Of a stretch of DNA of 54,591 nucleotides, positions 37,201 through 45,720 are shown in pieces. A program made the translations under genes and the position numbers. Each line of letters starts with the position of its first letter. Within the stretch, counting starts at the first letter, position 1. A model generated the notes under the pieces. It searched no databases, had not been told where the DNA came from, and worked only from the letters and a program-made list of their open reading frames with translations. This stretch comes from Hofstenia miamia (taxonomy: Eukaryota; Xenacoelomorpha; Acoela; Hofsteniidae): assembly GCA_900660155.1 (NCBI GenBank), contig CABFPE010000749.1, positions 135,005 to 189,595 on the forward strand, written 5' to 3'.

Positions 37201-37362
37201 AACTTTAGTAGGCGAATATGAAATGACAAGAGGAGAAGTGCCAATTGCAACCGATCGTCCTCTATGGTGTTCCTCAACACAATTCATCGCATCATTCATA
37301 TCAGCAAATTCAACTAAAGCTTGACTTTTGTTTGGTAAAATGACACACTCGCTAAATGACGA
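31241..37362 (-). CDS. sm: hnRNP L / smooth-like RNA-binding protein (3' part of gene, 11 exons)
   Basis: Eleven exons on the minus strand join in frame with consistent phases and canonical GT..AG introns to give about 447 codons ending at TAG 31241-31243. The product shows the second half of RRM1 (ILPNKSQALVEFADMNDA), RRM2 (ILLLNVHNPTYPINTNVIHS through SGSCTLHIEYAR), the LNVKKNDENTWDYTNPSL motif that follows RRM2 in hnRNP L, a Tyr/Pro-rich linker, RRM3 (MMVYGMNANLFDCDKLFNLL) and RRM4 (LHFYNCPPGTTEPEIRG through YMKLCFS). This domain order is specific to hnRNP L/LL and Drosophila smooth. These are nuclear proteins that bind CA-rich pre-mRNA and control splicing. The exon or exons for the N-terminus and first half of RRM1 were not found and may lie in the 38220-39219 gap or beyond. 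The gene symbol is by homology only. Confidence 0.93.
31990..32920 (+). pseudogene. Decayed Tc1-like transposase in the last hnRNP L intron
   Basis: Plus-strand pieces in several frames read VWVFLIQRGVGN-like text near 32460-32490 (the Tc1 WGxFSxxGVG block) and VYFQDDGTPCHRS at about 32610-32650, the second catalytic Asp region (FQQDNxPxHxS in Tc1). The third catalytic residue is not recognisable. Frameshifts and stops throughout show that it is old. It lies antisense to the host gene. Confidence 0.6.
33037..33135 (-). CDS. sm: hnRNP L-like exon: RRM4 RNP1 strand
   Basis: Acceptor TAATTTAG, donor GAAG|GTAAGC. Encodes SKVTGMMQFDSVNDATDCIL, matching the RNP1 and second-helix region of RRM4. 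Confidence 0.9.
34196..34253 (-). CDS. sm: hnRNP L-like exon: RRM4 middle (58 nt)
   Basis: Acceptor AAATTTAG, donor AAGAG|GTAATT. Encodes IINKFKAPQPVKMSFLPSR. Length and register match the same stretch of smooth/hnRNP L exactly. Confidence 0.88.
34889..35093 (-). CDS. sm: hnRNP L-like exon: RRM3-RRM4 linker and start of RRM4
   Basis: Acceptor AACTTAG, donor CGAGGG|GTATTT. Encodes SYSKQNSVNDV, SRFNRFTTPKAASRNRIQVP (the conserved NRF-TP-NRI linker of hnRNP L) and LHFYNCPPGTTEPEIRG (RNP2 of RRM4). Confidence 0.93.
35139..35260 (-). CDS. sm: hnRNP L-like exon: second half of RRM3
   Basis: Acceptor CATTTAG, donor CTTAG|GTAAAA. Encodes VKFLISKEGCAMVEMAGKHA (RNP1) and FGRKLEL. The intron before it is only 49 bp. 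Confidence 0.92.
35310..35481 (-). CDS. sm: hnRNP L-like exon: linker and first half of RRM3
   Basis: Acceptor ATATTTAG, donor AATAAG|GTTGGT. Encodes the Tyr-rich, acidic segment with YSSRGYESDDE followed by RNP2 of RRM3 (MMVYGM) and LFNLLCLFGNVNK. Confidence 0.92.
35668..35722 (-). CDS. sm: hnRNP L-like exon: Tyr/Pro-rich linker (55 nt)
   Basis: Acceptor TCTTTAG, donor CCAAT|GTAAAC. Encodes DPYYDYPRYDAPHHPPPP. Without the splice, the frame would stop at the TAA inside the donor, so a transcript retaining this intron would end here. Confidence 0.88.
35764..35829 (-). CDS. sm: hnRNP L-like exon: Pro-rich linker (66 nt)
   Basis: Acceptor ATTTTAG, donor TATG|GTAACC, phase 1 at both ends. Encodes a linker ending LLEPPPDYRPPPRY. 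Symmetric phase and a length divisible by three mean it could be skipped without a frameshift. Confidence 0.85.
35830..36595 (-). other. sm: hnRNP L-like intron
   Basis: AT-rich intron of 766 bp between exons 36596-36668 and 35764-35829. No exon or transposon was recognised in it. A plus-strand frame at 36255 has no support. Confidence 0.8.
36596..36668 (-). CDS. sm: hnRNP L-like exon: post-RRM2 motif
   Basis: Acceptor GTTTTAG, donor CCAG|GTTCAA. Encodes TPKLNVKKNDENTWDYTNPS, the block invariably found after RRM2 in hnRNP L proteins. Too short to show up as an isolated ORF. Confidence 0.92.
36738..37002 (-). CDS. sm: hnRNP L-like exon: RRM2
   Basis: Acceptor TTTTAG, donor AAGG|GTATGG. The 265 nt take over phase 2 and end in phase 0. 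The exon holds the whole RRM2: HILLLNVHNP (RNP2), VQVLVEFKTPEDA (RNP1) and LHGADIYSGSCTLHIEYAR. Confidence 0.93.
37190..37362 (-). CDS. sm: hnRNP L-like exon: second half of RRM1
   Basis: The donor is AACAGGAA|GTAAGG, leaving two bases (phase 2). The acceptor is most likely TTGTACAG at 37363-37364 (phase 0); an alternative TTTAG would start the exon at 37351. It encodes ECVILPNKSQALVEF (RNP1-like strand) and SPLVISYSPTKVINR. Confidence 0.85.
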
Positions 37363-38219
37363 CTGTACAAATACTGGACAAGTTGTGCAAAATAAACAAA
37401 GTGCATTATTAAATTTCATATACTTGGAGGAAACTTAAAGCAAAATGAAAACGAACGAGATCATAAATGCTACTATGCTAGCCAAATTGTAAAGATCTCA
37501 AAGAAAATCAATTCAACTCGATTTATTATATTATGTCAAATTGAAATATTTAATAACATAAATATTTTGAAAAAATGATCGTAAACACACAATTTTTATA
37601 GAAAGCATAAATGTATACGATAAAACTTTAGTGCTGCGTAAACGCATTTTGCCACAACATTCTTTACGCAGACCTGGATTTTACGCAATACTGCATTTTA
37701 AGAAAAATGTCTTACTCCATTACGAAAGTGTAAAGGCCTAAAAATGTAAAGGCCAGAAGGTAAGGCAGTATAAAAAATCGGAATTTACAGCTGCAATTGT
37801 ACTCAATACTATAGTGCATCATAGTATTGCGGAAACAAAAAATTTACGCAGTATTGGAATTATACCAACAGCGGTAGAGTCTAATACAAAAACATAATTG
37901 TATGTTGCACATTGGACTGTTGCGTTTATATGCAACAACGTATTTCTTACGCAGTACTGGATTTACGAAATATAACGTGTGCATTATTGGAGACCTGTGG
38001 ACAACACATTTTTTAAAATCAAGATCGCATGTAGATTCGAAGTTGACAATAACGAATTTCAAATAAAAAATCCTAATTGAATTTTTTGAAAGTGCATGTA
38101 GAGTGTACGCCACATTTGTATCAACACTGGTTTTTGAGAAAAAATATCAATATTAAATATTTGTGAGTAAATATCAAAAAATTACACTTATTAATTTCAA
38201 AGCAACTTATGTGATGCAA
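37363..38219. other. Intron/upstream sequence with scattered TTACGCAGTACTGGA-like repeats
   Basis: Variants of TTACGCAGTATTGGAATT recur at about 37667, 37846 and 37955 in degenerate form. No RRM1 5' exon was found here. The sequence ends at the gap. Confidence 0.45.
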
Positions 38220-39219
38220 NNNNNNNNNNNNNNNNNNNNNNNNNNNNNNNNNNNNNNNNNNNNNNNNNNNNNNNNNNNNNNNNNNNNNNNNNNNNNNNNN
38301 NNNNNNNNNNNNNNNNNNNNNNNNNNNNNNNNNNNNNNNNNNNNNNNNNNNNNNNNNNNNNNNNNNNNNNNNNNNNNNNNNNNNNNNNNNNNNNNNNNNN
38401 NNNNNNNNNNNNNNNNNNNNNNNNNNNNNNNNNNNNNNNNNNNNNNNNNNNNNNNNNNNNNNNNNNNNNNNNNNNNNNNNNNNNNNNNNNNNNNNNNNNN
38501 NNNNNNNNNNNNNNNNNNNNNNNNNNNNNNNNNNNNNNNNNNNNNNNNNNNNNNNNNNNNNNNNNNNNNNNNNNNNNNNNNNNNNNNNNNNNNNNNNNNN
38601 NNNNNNNNNNNNNNNNNNNNNNNNNNNNNNNNNNNNNNNNNNNNNNNNNNNNNNNNNNNNNNNNNNNNNNNNNNNNNNNNNNNNNNNNNNNNNNNNNNNN
38701 NNNNNNNNNNNNNNNNNNNNNNNNNNNNNNNNNNNNNNNNNNNNNNNNNNNNNNNNNNNNNNNNNNNNNNNNNNNNNNNNNNNNNNNNNNNNNNNNNNNN
38801 NNNNNNNNNNNNNNNNNNNNNNNNNNNNNNNNNNNNNNNNNNNNNNNNNNNNNNNNNNNNNNNNNNNNNNNNNNNNNNNNNNNNNNNNNNNNNNNNNNNN
38901 NNNNNNNNNNNNNNNNNNNNNNNNNNNNNNNNNNNNNNNNNNNNNNNNNNNNNNNNNNNNNNNNNNNNNNNNNNNNNNNNNNNNNNNNNNNNNNNNNNNN
39001 NNNNNNNNNNNNNNNNNNNNNNNNNNNNNNNNNNNNNNNNNNNNNNNNNNNNNNNNNNNNNNNNNNNNNNNNNNNNNNNNNNNNNNNNNNNNNNNNNNNN
39101 NNNNNNNNNNNNNNNNNNNNNNNNNNNNNNNNNNNNNNNNNNNNNNNNNNNNNNNNNNNNNNNNNNNNNNNNNNNNNNNNNNNNNNNNNNNNNNNNNNNN
39201 NNNNNNNNNNNNNNNNNNN
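38220..39219. other. Assembly gap (1000 N)
   Basis: Exactly 1000 N, the usual placeholder for a gap of unknown size. Confidence 0.99.
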
Positions 39220-39690
39220 TGGAGTTTGAGCAGGCAGCATGGGTTAGAAGCAGGAGACAAGTGGTATGAGCACAAGCCACAGGGCGTCATAGAAAATGAG
39301 AAGGTTAAGATACTGTGGGATTTCAATATACAGATGAGCAAAGTGATAGAAGCATGGAGGCCAGACATAGTAGTGGTAGACAAAGAGAAAAGATTAGGAA
39401 CAGTGATAGACATAGCAGTACCAAAGGACAGAAATGTAGAAAGCAAAGAGAAAGAGAAGATAGACAAGTACACAGAGTTAGCAGAGGAAATAGAAAGGTT
39501 GTGGAAGTTAAAGAAAGTTGAAGTAGTCCCGGTAGTTGTAGGAGCACTAAGAGCAGTGAGTAAGAAGCATAAGAGATACTTGGAGGAATTGGGAGTACCA
39601 AAGTGGGGAGTAGCAGTAGCACAGAAGGCAGCATTGCTAGGAACAGCTAGAGTCCTGAGAGCTGAGAGGAATACCAGCATGAAGCTGTGA
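39220..39690 (+). pseudogene. C-terminal restriction-like endonuclease domain of a non-LTR retrotransposon
   Basis: The frame is open from the gap edge to TGA 39688-39690, about 155 codons. It contains KWYEHKPQGVIENEKVKILW, then WRPDIVVVDKEKRLGTVIDI with the PD..(D/E)xK-type residues, then EKEKIDKYTELAEEI and VVPVVVGALRAV. This is the C-terminal endonuclease of the R2/R4/Dong-like class, which cuts the target site for reverse transcription. A (TAA)n tract follows directly, as in Dong elements that insert in TAA repeats. RT and N-terminal zinc fingers would lie in the gap. The visible frame is undamaged. Confidence 0.75.
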
Positions 39691-39698
39691 GAAGTAAG

Positions 39699-39724
39699 AT
39701 AATAATAATAATAATAATAATAAT
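39699..39724. repeat. (ATA)n microsatellite shared by two retrotransposon 3' ends
   Basis: About eight ATA units. It is the 3' tail of the plus-strand element that ends at 39690 and, read as (TTA)n on the minus strand, the tail of the LINE at 39725-40936. Confidence 0.9.
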
Positions 39725-40936
39725 TGACTTTAGCCGCTGAAAGCATACACTACAAAAAAATAAAAACAAGTCAGGTTTTACGGCACCAAGGACAGTCACA
39801 GGAGATGAAATAGGAGGAAATGGACGAGTAGGCGAAGTTGGAGAAGGGCTCAGCAAAGAGCAAATTTATCAAAGATTTCTTGAAGCTCGGTGACGGGGAA
39901 AAGAAATCAATCGCTGTTGGAGGGTTGAGAGTCAAGATGTAATTAGCAGCAGTACAAGCACGACATAAAAACGAGTGAATGGTGCAATGTTTCTTGGGAC
40001 GACCAATGGAGAAAGTGACAACATCATCAGAGCGAGTGGAGCGGGAATTAGAGAAATTAATGAAATCAAAAGGATCAAGATCCAAATTGCGAGTGAGCAG
40101 CCGATTGAACAGGAGGAGGTAACAGGCATGGAAGTAGAGTGACAGCAGGAGAGTGGGGAATTTGAGAAGGGCGTCTTTGTAAGGCAAGGAAGAGATCCAT
40201 TTTAAGGCACGCTTCTGGAAATGTTCCATAGAGTGGAACAAGGAACGCGAAGGCCACCAATAGGGAGATGCATAGAGAAGAATGGCACGAGGAATGGACT
40301 TGAACAAAGAGAGTTTCACAGCAGAAGTAGAATTAAAGGGAACATTGCGGAAGAGGGCAAAGAGTGAGGAATTAGCTTTGCGGAGACGTAAGGACACATG
40401 ACCAGACCAATTTAAGTTATCAGAAAGTTGAACTCCAAGATGAGCATGGTGAGTTGAAAAGTTCACAGGAAGAGGAAGATCAGAAGGGGGAGATACAGAA
40501 AAGGAAATACCACATGTCTTGCGTGGGCTAAAATCAAGATGGTTAACAGAGGGCCAAGTAGACAAAAGCTCAAGATCAGAGGTAATATTGGAGGCAAAAG
40601 AACTAACAAAGTTGAAAATCGCGGTGTCATCAACGTACAGTAGACAGGATGAGTTGAGGACAGATTGAGGGATGTCGTTTATAGCAACAACGAAGAGAAC
40701 AGCAAATACGGAACCTTGAGGAGCACCACTAGAGACAAGAGCAGGGGAAGAAATAGACGAGTTGATTTTGACACACTGACGACAGTTGGACAGGTAAGAC
40801 TGAAAGAGTTTGATGAAATCAGCATCAAAGCCAAGTAAACATTATTTGTCAAGAAGGATAGAATGAGGGAGCCGATCAAAAGCTTTATAAATGTCAAGAA
40901 AAATAATGCAACCAGGATCATTGCGATCAGAGTGGA
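39725..40936 (-). mobile_element. APE LINE, copy 1 (5'-truncated), left arm of an inverted repeat
   Basis: About 1.2 kb, nearly identical in reverse complement to 43300-44490. It starts inside the RT at the IIFLDIYKAFDRLPHS-type motif (near 40880) and ends at CAGCGGCTAAAGTCAA plus (TTA)n. The coding part after the RT motif C is intact (39771-40565). Its 5' end abuts the 5' end of copy 2. Confidence 0.9.
39771..40565 (-). pseudogene. LINE ORF2 C-terminal portion, open frame of 264 codons
   Basis: Runs from just after the RT motif C through HLGVQLSDNLNWSGH (RT thumb entry), RAILLYASPYWWPS and the RALKWISSLPY block to a C-terminus with CDCPWCRKT, a CxCxxC cluster probably binding zinc. Unlike copy 2 it has neither the frameshift near 43840 nor the 27-bp deletion near 44343. 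It has no start of its own and is the 3' remnant of a longer protein. Confidence 0.85.
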
Positions 40937-41293
40937 AATGCAGAATCTGCCAGATGCTCAATTTGCTACAGTGGTTGGTGCTTTAAAGAAAGATACCATC
41001 ATCATCTCTCTCCTTCGCCAAGCTGACACCTCCCTTTCATGTTCACACCAGTCTCCCAATGTCAGCCCTTCCAATGTGGTCTTGTCATCTCTTTCAGACT
41101 CTCTTGCTAAGCTCATCTCCGATGTTTCGTCCATGCATTCTCAAATGTTCTCCTACAGTGATCCATTACGAATCGTCCCAATCATCCGGCCCCACGTCCT
41201 GCTCCCTCTCCTGCCCCTGAACAGTCTGGTCCACCACCTACTCACTGCAATCATCGCCCTCGTCACGTCCTTGGCATTAGTTCTTCCTGTAAT

Positions 41294-41626
41294 TTGCCTG
41301 TTGTTCCGATTAGTTCTCTTCCCCATCCTCCTCGTAAACCTCACATCTATATCAGCTGTTTTGCTAATTCTGTTTCTGCTTCTGATGTTGCTGATCACCT
41401 CCGTTGCTCCTCTCTCCAATTTGATGACATCCTTCTCATTCCTCCACGTATGGATTCTCCATTCGCCTTCTTTCACATTGTCTGCAATCAAGAGTCTCAT
41501 CTTGCTCTCATGGATCCTGAAGTGTGGTCAGATTGCCTCTTGATCCGATACTACCATCTCTCCGATGCTGAGCACAAATCTTTTGGCCTTCGTCGCCATC
41601 ATCGTGATGCTGCTGGTCGTGATTGA
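41294..41626 (+). pseudogene. LINE ORF1 C-terminal domain remnant
   Basis: Encodes KPHIYISCFANSVSASDVAD and DDILLIPP, resembling the RRM-like nucleic-acid-binding domain at the end of ORF1 proteins in APE LINEs, ending in TGA just before the start of ORF2. The upstream part in another frame (from about 40940) is rich in Ser and may be the N-terminal half. Function in the family: RNA binding and nucleic-acid chaperoning. Confidence 0.5.
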
Positions 41627-41689
41627 CTACCAGCACCTCCTAGCTTGGATCTCACTCCTAATCCCAACTCTGGTCTTGTCTCATTAAAC

Positions 41690-42215
41690 CGTCGTCTTAT
41701 TTTTTACAACTACTTCTTACAGTCTCCTGTTGACTTCATTTTTATTACTGAAACCTGACTTGATCCTTCTCTTGCTGACTGTTGTTTTTCCTAACTCCGC
41801 ACTTAAAGTTCTCTGCCGTATGGATCGCTCTAGTGGTCGTCATGGTGGTGTTCTGATTGCCTCTCATTGCCCTAACCTTGACATCCACCCCCTCTCCTTT
41901 GAGTCTTTTTCCTTTGAATTCTGTTGCGGTTGTGCTGTTGTTCTCAGTGATCACATTGTTTCTCTTCTCTGTGTTTACAACCCTCCTTCAAGCAGTTCTT
42001 TTCGTATTCCCCTTGCTGTTTTTGCATCCATGCTTGCTTACTTTCATGATCAGTCTATCACTCTCTCTCTCGTCAACTTGGATTTCCCACTCCTCATCTT
42101 CTTATCTGTGCTGAATTCAACCTCCCTAATGTTTGTTGGAATGCACTTGACTCTAATGACGCCTATGAATCCGCTGTTCTGGATCTTTCTGCTTCCTACT
42201 CTCTTGAGCAATTGA
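41690..42215 (+). pseudogene. LINE ORF2 APE endonuclease domain
   Basis: The translation gives PVDFIFITET followed by a TGA where Trp is expected, then RSSGRHGGVLIASH (the GG motif) and VSLLCVYNPPSSSSFRIP. These are the E-T-W-L, GGV and YRPP-like motifs of AP-type endonucleases in LINEs. The frame is closed by stops and a frameshift near 42110, so it is inactive. Confidence 0.8.
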
Positions 42216-42667
42216 TATTTTCTCCTATTTCCCGCTCCTCCCTTCTCGACTTGGTTTTGTGCTCACACCCTGATCGTATTTTTGACACCTCTGTTGTCCC
42301 TGTTCCGATTCAACTGTCTGATCGCTTATTTGTTCACTTCAGCCTGTCTGTCAATTCTATTACCCCATCTGCTTGTCCTGTCACTCCTCAATACGCTCGA
42401 TCTAACAGTGACTTTGTATCTCTAAATGCTGCTCTCTCTTCTTCATTGCCCATTTTTAATGACTCTTTCTCTGCTGATGACTGGTACACCTTCCTTCACC
42501 AAGTTATTTCATCCCTTGTTCCCGTCGTCGAAAAAAGCGTATTTCTCTCTCTTTCTATTTCTCATCTCTTACTGTACACTCTTTGAATAAACTCGAATCT
42601 TTCAAACGTCGTTACAGTCCTTCCAATTCTTCAAAACTCTCTTCTCACCGAAGACGTCATCAACTTC

Positions 42668-43926
42668 ATGGAACTCGACAAAACAGCTCTGTTGTTCAGC
42701 TTCTCATCTGGATCTCTTCAAGTCTCCTATGCTTTCTTGCGTTTACTGTATTCCAAACCTGACCTCCCAAGCTTGCATTGGAACCATCTTTCTGCTCACT
42801 CGGATCTGGAGAAAGCTGATCTCTTCAATCCTATTTCTCCTCGAATTTTTCTGATCCTGTCTCTCTCTGTCCTGGTCCTCCTGTCACCTACCCCGCTGAT
42901 TCGCCTATGTGACATTGTCTTCAACGCCCATGATATTTCCCGCATGCTTAAGTCCTGCAAATTGTCTGGTCCTTGCTATCCTGATGGTTTCCCATTCTTT
43001 GTTATCCATGAAACTTCCTCAACTCTTTCCATCCACTTAAAGCATCTCTTCTCCTACATTTGCTCCTCTAAACGTTTTCCGTCTTGCTGGAAAACTTCTT
43101 GGATCTCTACACTATTAAAATCCAATCAGCTTCCCCCTTCTCAAGTCACTTCTTATCGTCCAATAGCTATTCTTTCTCGGCTGTCAATCATCTTTGAGAG
43201 TCTTGTCCGTAAAATTTGTCACCTCTTCTCTGCTTATCAGCATGGTAACCTTCCGGGGCGTTCTACCATCACAAATTTGCTCACTTTGATTGAAAACTGC
43301 TATTTCCACTCTGATCGCAATGATCCTGGTTGCATTATTTTTCTTGACATTTATAAAGCTTTTGATCGGCTCCCTCATTCTATCCTTCTTGACAAATAAT
43401 GTTTACTTGGCTTTGATGCTGATTTCATCAAACTCTTTCAGTCTTACCTGTCCAACTGTCGTCAGTGTGTCAAAATCAACTCGTCTATTTCTTCCCCTGC
43501 CCTTGTTCTAGTGGTGCTCCTCAAGGATCCGTGTTTGTTGTTCCCTTCTTCCTTGTTGCTATCAACGACCTCCCTCAATCTGTCCTCAACTCCTCCTGTC
43601 TACTGTACGTTGATGACACCGCGATTTTCAACTTTGTTAGTTCTTTTGCCTCCAATATTACCTCTGATCTTGAGCTTTTGTCTACTTGGTCCTCTGTTAA
43701 CCATCTTGATTTTAGCCCACGCAAGACATGTGGTATTTCCTTTTCTGTATATCCCTCTTCCGATCTTCCTCTTCCTGTGAACGTTTCAACTCACAATACT
43801 CATCTTGGAGTTCAACTTTCTGATAACTTAAATTGGTCTGGTCATATGTCCTTCGTCTCCGCAAAGCGAATTCCTCACTCTTTGCCCTCTTCCGCAATGT
43901 TCCCTTTAATTCTACTTCTGCTGTGA
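42668..43926 (+). pseudogene. LINE ORF2 reverse transcriptase
   Basis: Contains TSYRPIAILSRLSIIFESLV (RT entry), IIFLDIYKAFDRLPHSILL with the first catalytic Asp (frame ends at TAA about 43399), then after a frameshift SGAPQGSVFVVPFFLVAIND and LLYVDDTAIF (motif C, YVDD) and HLGVQLSDNLNWSGHM. Motif order and spacing are those of an APE LINE. At least two frame breaks inactivate it. Confidence 0.88.
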
Positions 43927-44444
43927 AACTCTCTTTGTTCAAGTCCATTCCTCGTGCCATTCTTCTCTATGCATCTCCCTATTGGTGGCCTTCGCGTTCC
44001 TTGTTCCACTCTATGGAACATTTCCAGAAGCATGCCTTAAAATGGATCTCTCCCTTGCCTTACAAAGACGTCCTTCTGAAATTCTCCACTCTCCAGCTGT
44101 CACTCTACTTCCATGCCTGCGACCTCTTCCTGTTCAATCGCCTTCTCACTCGCAAATTGGATCTTTATCCTTTTGATTTCATTAAGTTCTCTAATTCCCG
44201 CTCCACTCGCTCTGATTATGTTGTCACTTTCTCCATTCGTCGTCCCAAGAAACATCGCACCCTTCACTCGTTTTTTAATCGCGCTTGTACTGCTGCTAAT
44301 TACATCTTGACTCTCAACCCTCCAACAGCGATTGATTTCTTTTGGATGAATTTGCTCTTTGCTGAGCCCTTCTCCAACTTCGCCTACTCGTCCATTTGCT
44401 TCTATTTCATCTCCTGTGACTGTCCTCGCTGCCGTAAAACCTGA
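43833..44444 (+). pseudogene. LINE ORF2 C-terminal domain, copy 2
   Basis: Equivalent to 39771-40565 but in a different frame from the RT part (frameshift near 43840) and with a 27-bp deletion near 44343 that changes the residues between AIDFF and LLFAEPF. Ends with CDCPRCRKT. Confidence 0.85.
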
Positions 44445-44494
44445 CTTGTTTTTTATTTTTTTGTAGTGTATGCCTTCAGCGGCTAAATAAAGTC

Positions 44495-44496
<2 letters not shown>

Positions 44497-44529
<33 letters not shown>
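44497..44529. repeat. (TTA)n microsatellite, LINE copy 2 tail
   Basis: About eleven TTA units directly after the LINE 3' UTR, mirroring the (ATA)n at 39699-39724. Confidence 0.95.
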
Positions 44530-44531
<2 letters not shown>

Positions 44532-45720
44532 ACCCATATGCTTAAATTTACTAAATAATAAATAATAGGTAATATAAAGCTAAGAACATTCTTCGATCTT
44601 GTCGAGGTAAACAAACTGGGAATCACAATCAAAGTGCCTACACTGCAAGTGCATAAAAAATTACTTTTCACAATGGCAGACCTTCTAATGTTGCTTTCAG
44701 AGCATCTTTTTGATCGCTATGATTAGATATAATGCTTGAAATCGGAGCTTTCGAAATTTCTTATGACTTTGCTTTGATATCACAAATGAAAAAGCAGACA
44801 TTACTAGCTTATGGGTTTCCCTGTTTCGGTATTATTATCTGTTGCACCAAGAGGAGCACTGATTATTGTAAGAATGTCTAGGGACACAGTTGCAGCATAT
44901 GCGATTAAGATCAGAGATCCATAAATTGTTAAAGCAGTGGTTAAATTACCGCAGATGTAAATATTGCTGTCAAAATTTCTGGAGATAACAGTATCTACCA
45001 ACTAGATCAAGAATTTCTGTTGAATGTGCTAGGTAGTGCAGGAGGAATGTAAACAACGCCAACCATATTTTTTTATTCAGGAAACTAATTCCATTTCATC
45101 ATCACTTTTATTCTCTATTTCAACTGTCTACCGACACTAACAGATTTATGCGCAAAAAGAAGAACGACACTTCCATTCTTATTGATCCTATGACAGCGGG
45201 TTGGATGATGATATTTGGGCAAAAAGTAAGCAGAATAATCTTTCTTAGAGTGCCAGGACTCCGATATTGAGAAGAAAGTGGATTCTTATTGGCAGCTAAA
45301 TATTTTTACTGATAGACCGGCCATTACTAACAAGGGAGAATTGCTTATTCACATCGGTTCTAGAATTAATCACCCTTGTGATGATAAACTTCTGGGTTGG
45401 ATTGTTTACTCGGAATTCCATCCGCAGCTGGAATGCTCATTCTCTCTCAGCATTCATCTTTTTGAATATATACACCTTAGAGGGATTCAAGGTTTCTCAA
45501 CTTAGCAAACACTTGGTTTTTCTTCTTTGGGTTATCCCACGTGACTAATGGCAATTGTTCTTTTTCTTTGATAAACTTTCTGCTTGAACATCTTTATAGA
45601 CTATTGATAATCACAACAGGAATTCCTGGTTGAATGTTCAAAATTTTGTGGCTTATATTGGAGATTCTTAACCAGATATTGTATTTCCGCAAAAGTTTAG
45701 AGCTGCAGAGTAAGAAAAGG
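44530..45720. other. Unassigned, coding-like but broken sequence
   Basis: Base composition is more balanced than in neighbouring DNA. A plus-strand frame at 45278-45505 encodes 75 residues including YWQLNIFTDRPAITNKGELL, and the same frame is readable upstream with stops. On the minus strand a 65-codon frame is open at 44804-45001. I recognise no family on either strand. Probably an old pseudogene or transposon. Confidence 0.3.

Larger units (their letters stand above)
40937..44490 (+). mobile_element. APE LINE, copy 2 (ORF1 remnant and ORF2)
   Basis: Order on the plus strand: ORF1 C-terminal part (40940-41640), APE endonuclease (41700-42120), linker, RT (43000-43700), C-terminal domain (43833-44444), a 3' UTR ending CAGCGGCTAAATAAAGTCAT, then (TTA)n. 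Almost full length, but broken by several frameshifts. It is visibly richer in GC and CpG than the surrounding DNA. The exact clade of APE LINE was not determined. Confidence 0.88.

Noticed and set aside
38121..39746. Long frames spanning the N gap (up to 541 codons)
   Set aside because: They consist almost entirely of X from the 1000 N and are not evidence of coding.
41153..41500. Minus-strand 115-codon frame opposite the LINE
   Set aside because: Shadow of the LINE ORF1 coding strand, with the Arg/Thr-rich composition expected of an antisense frame.
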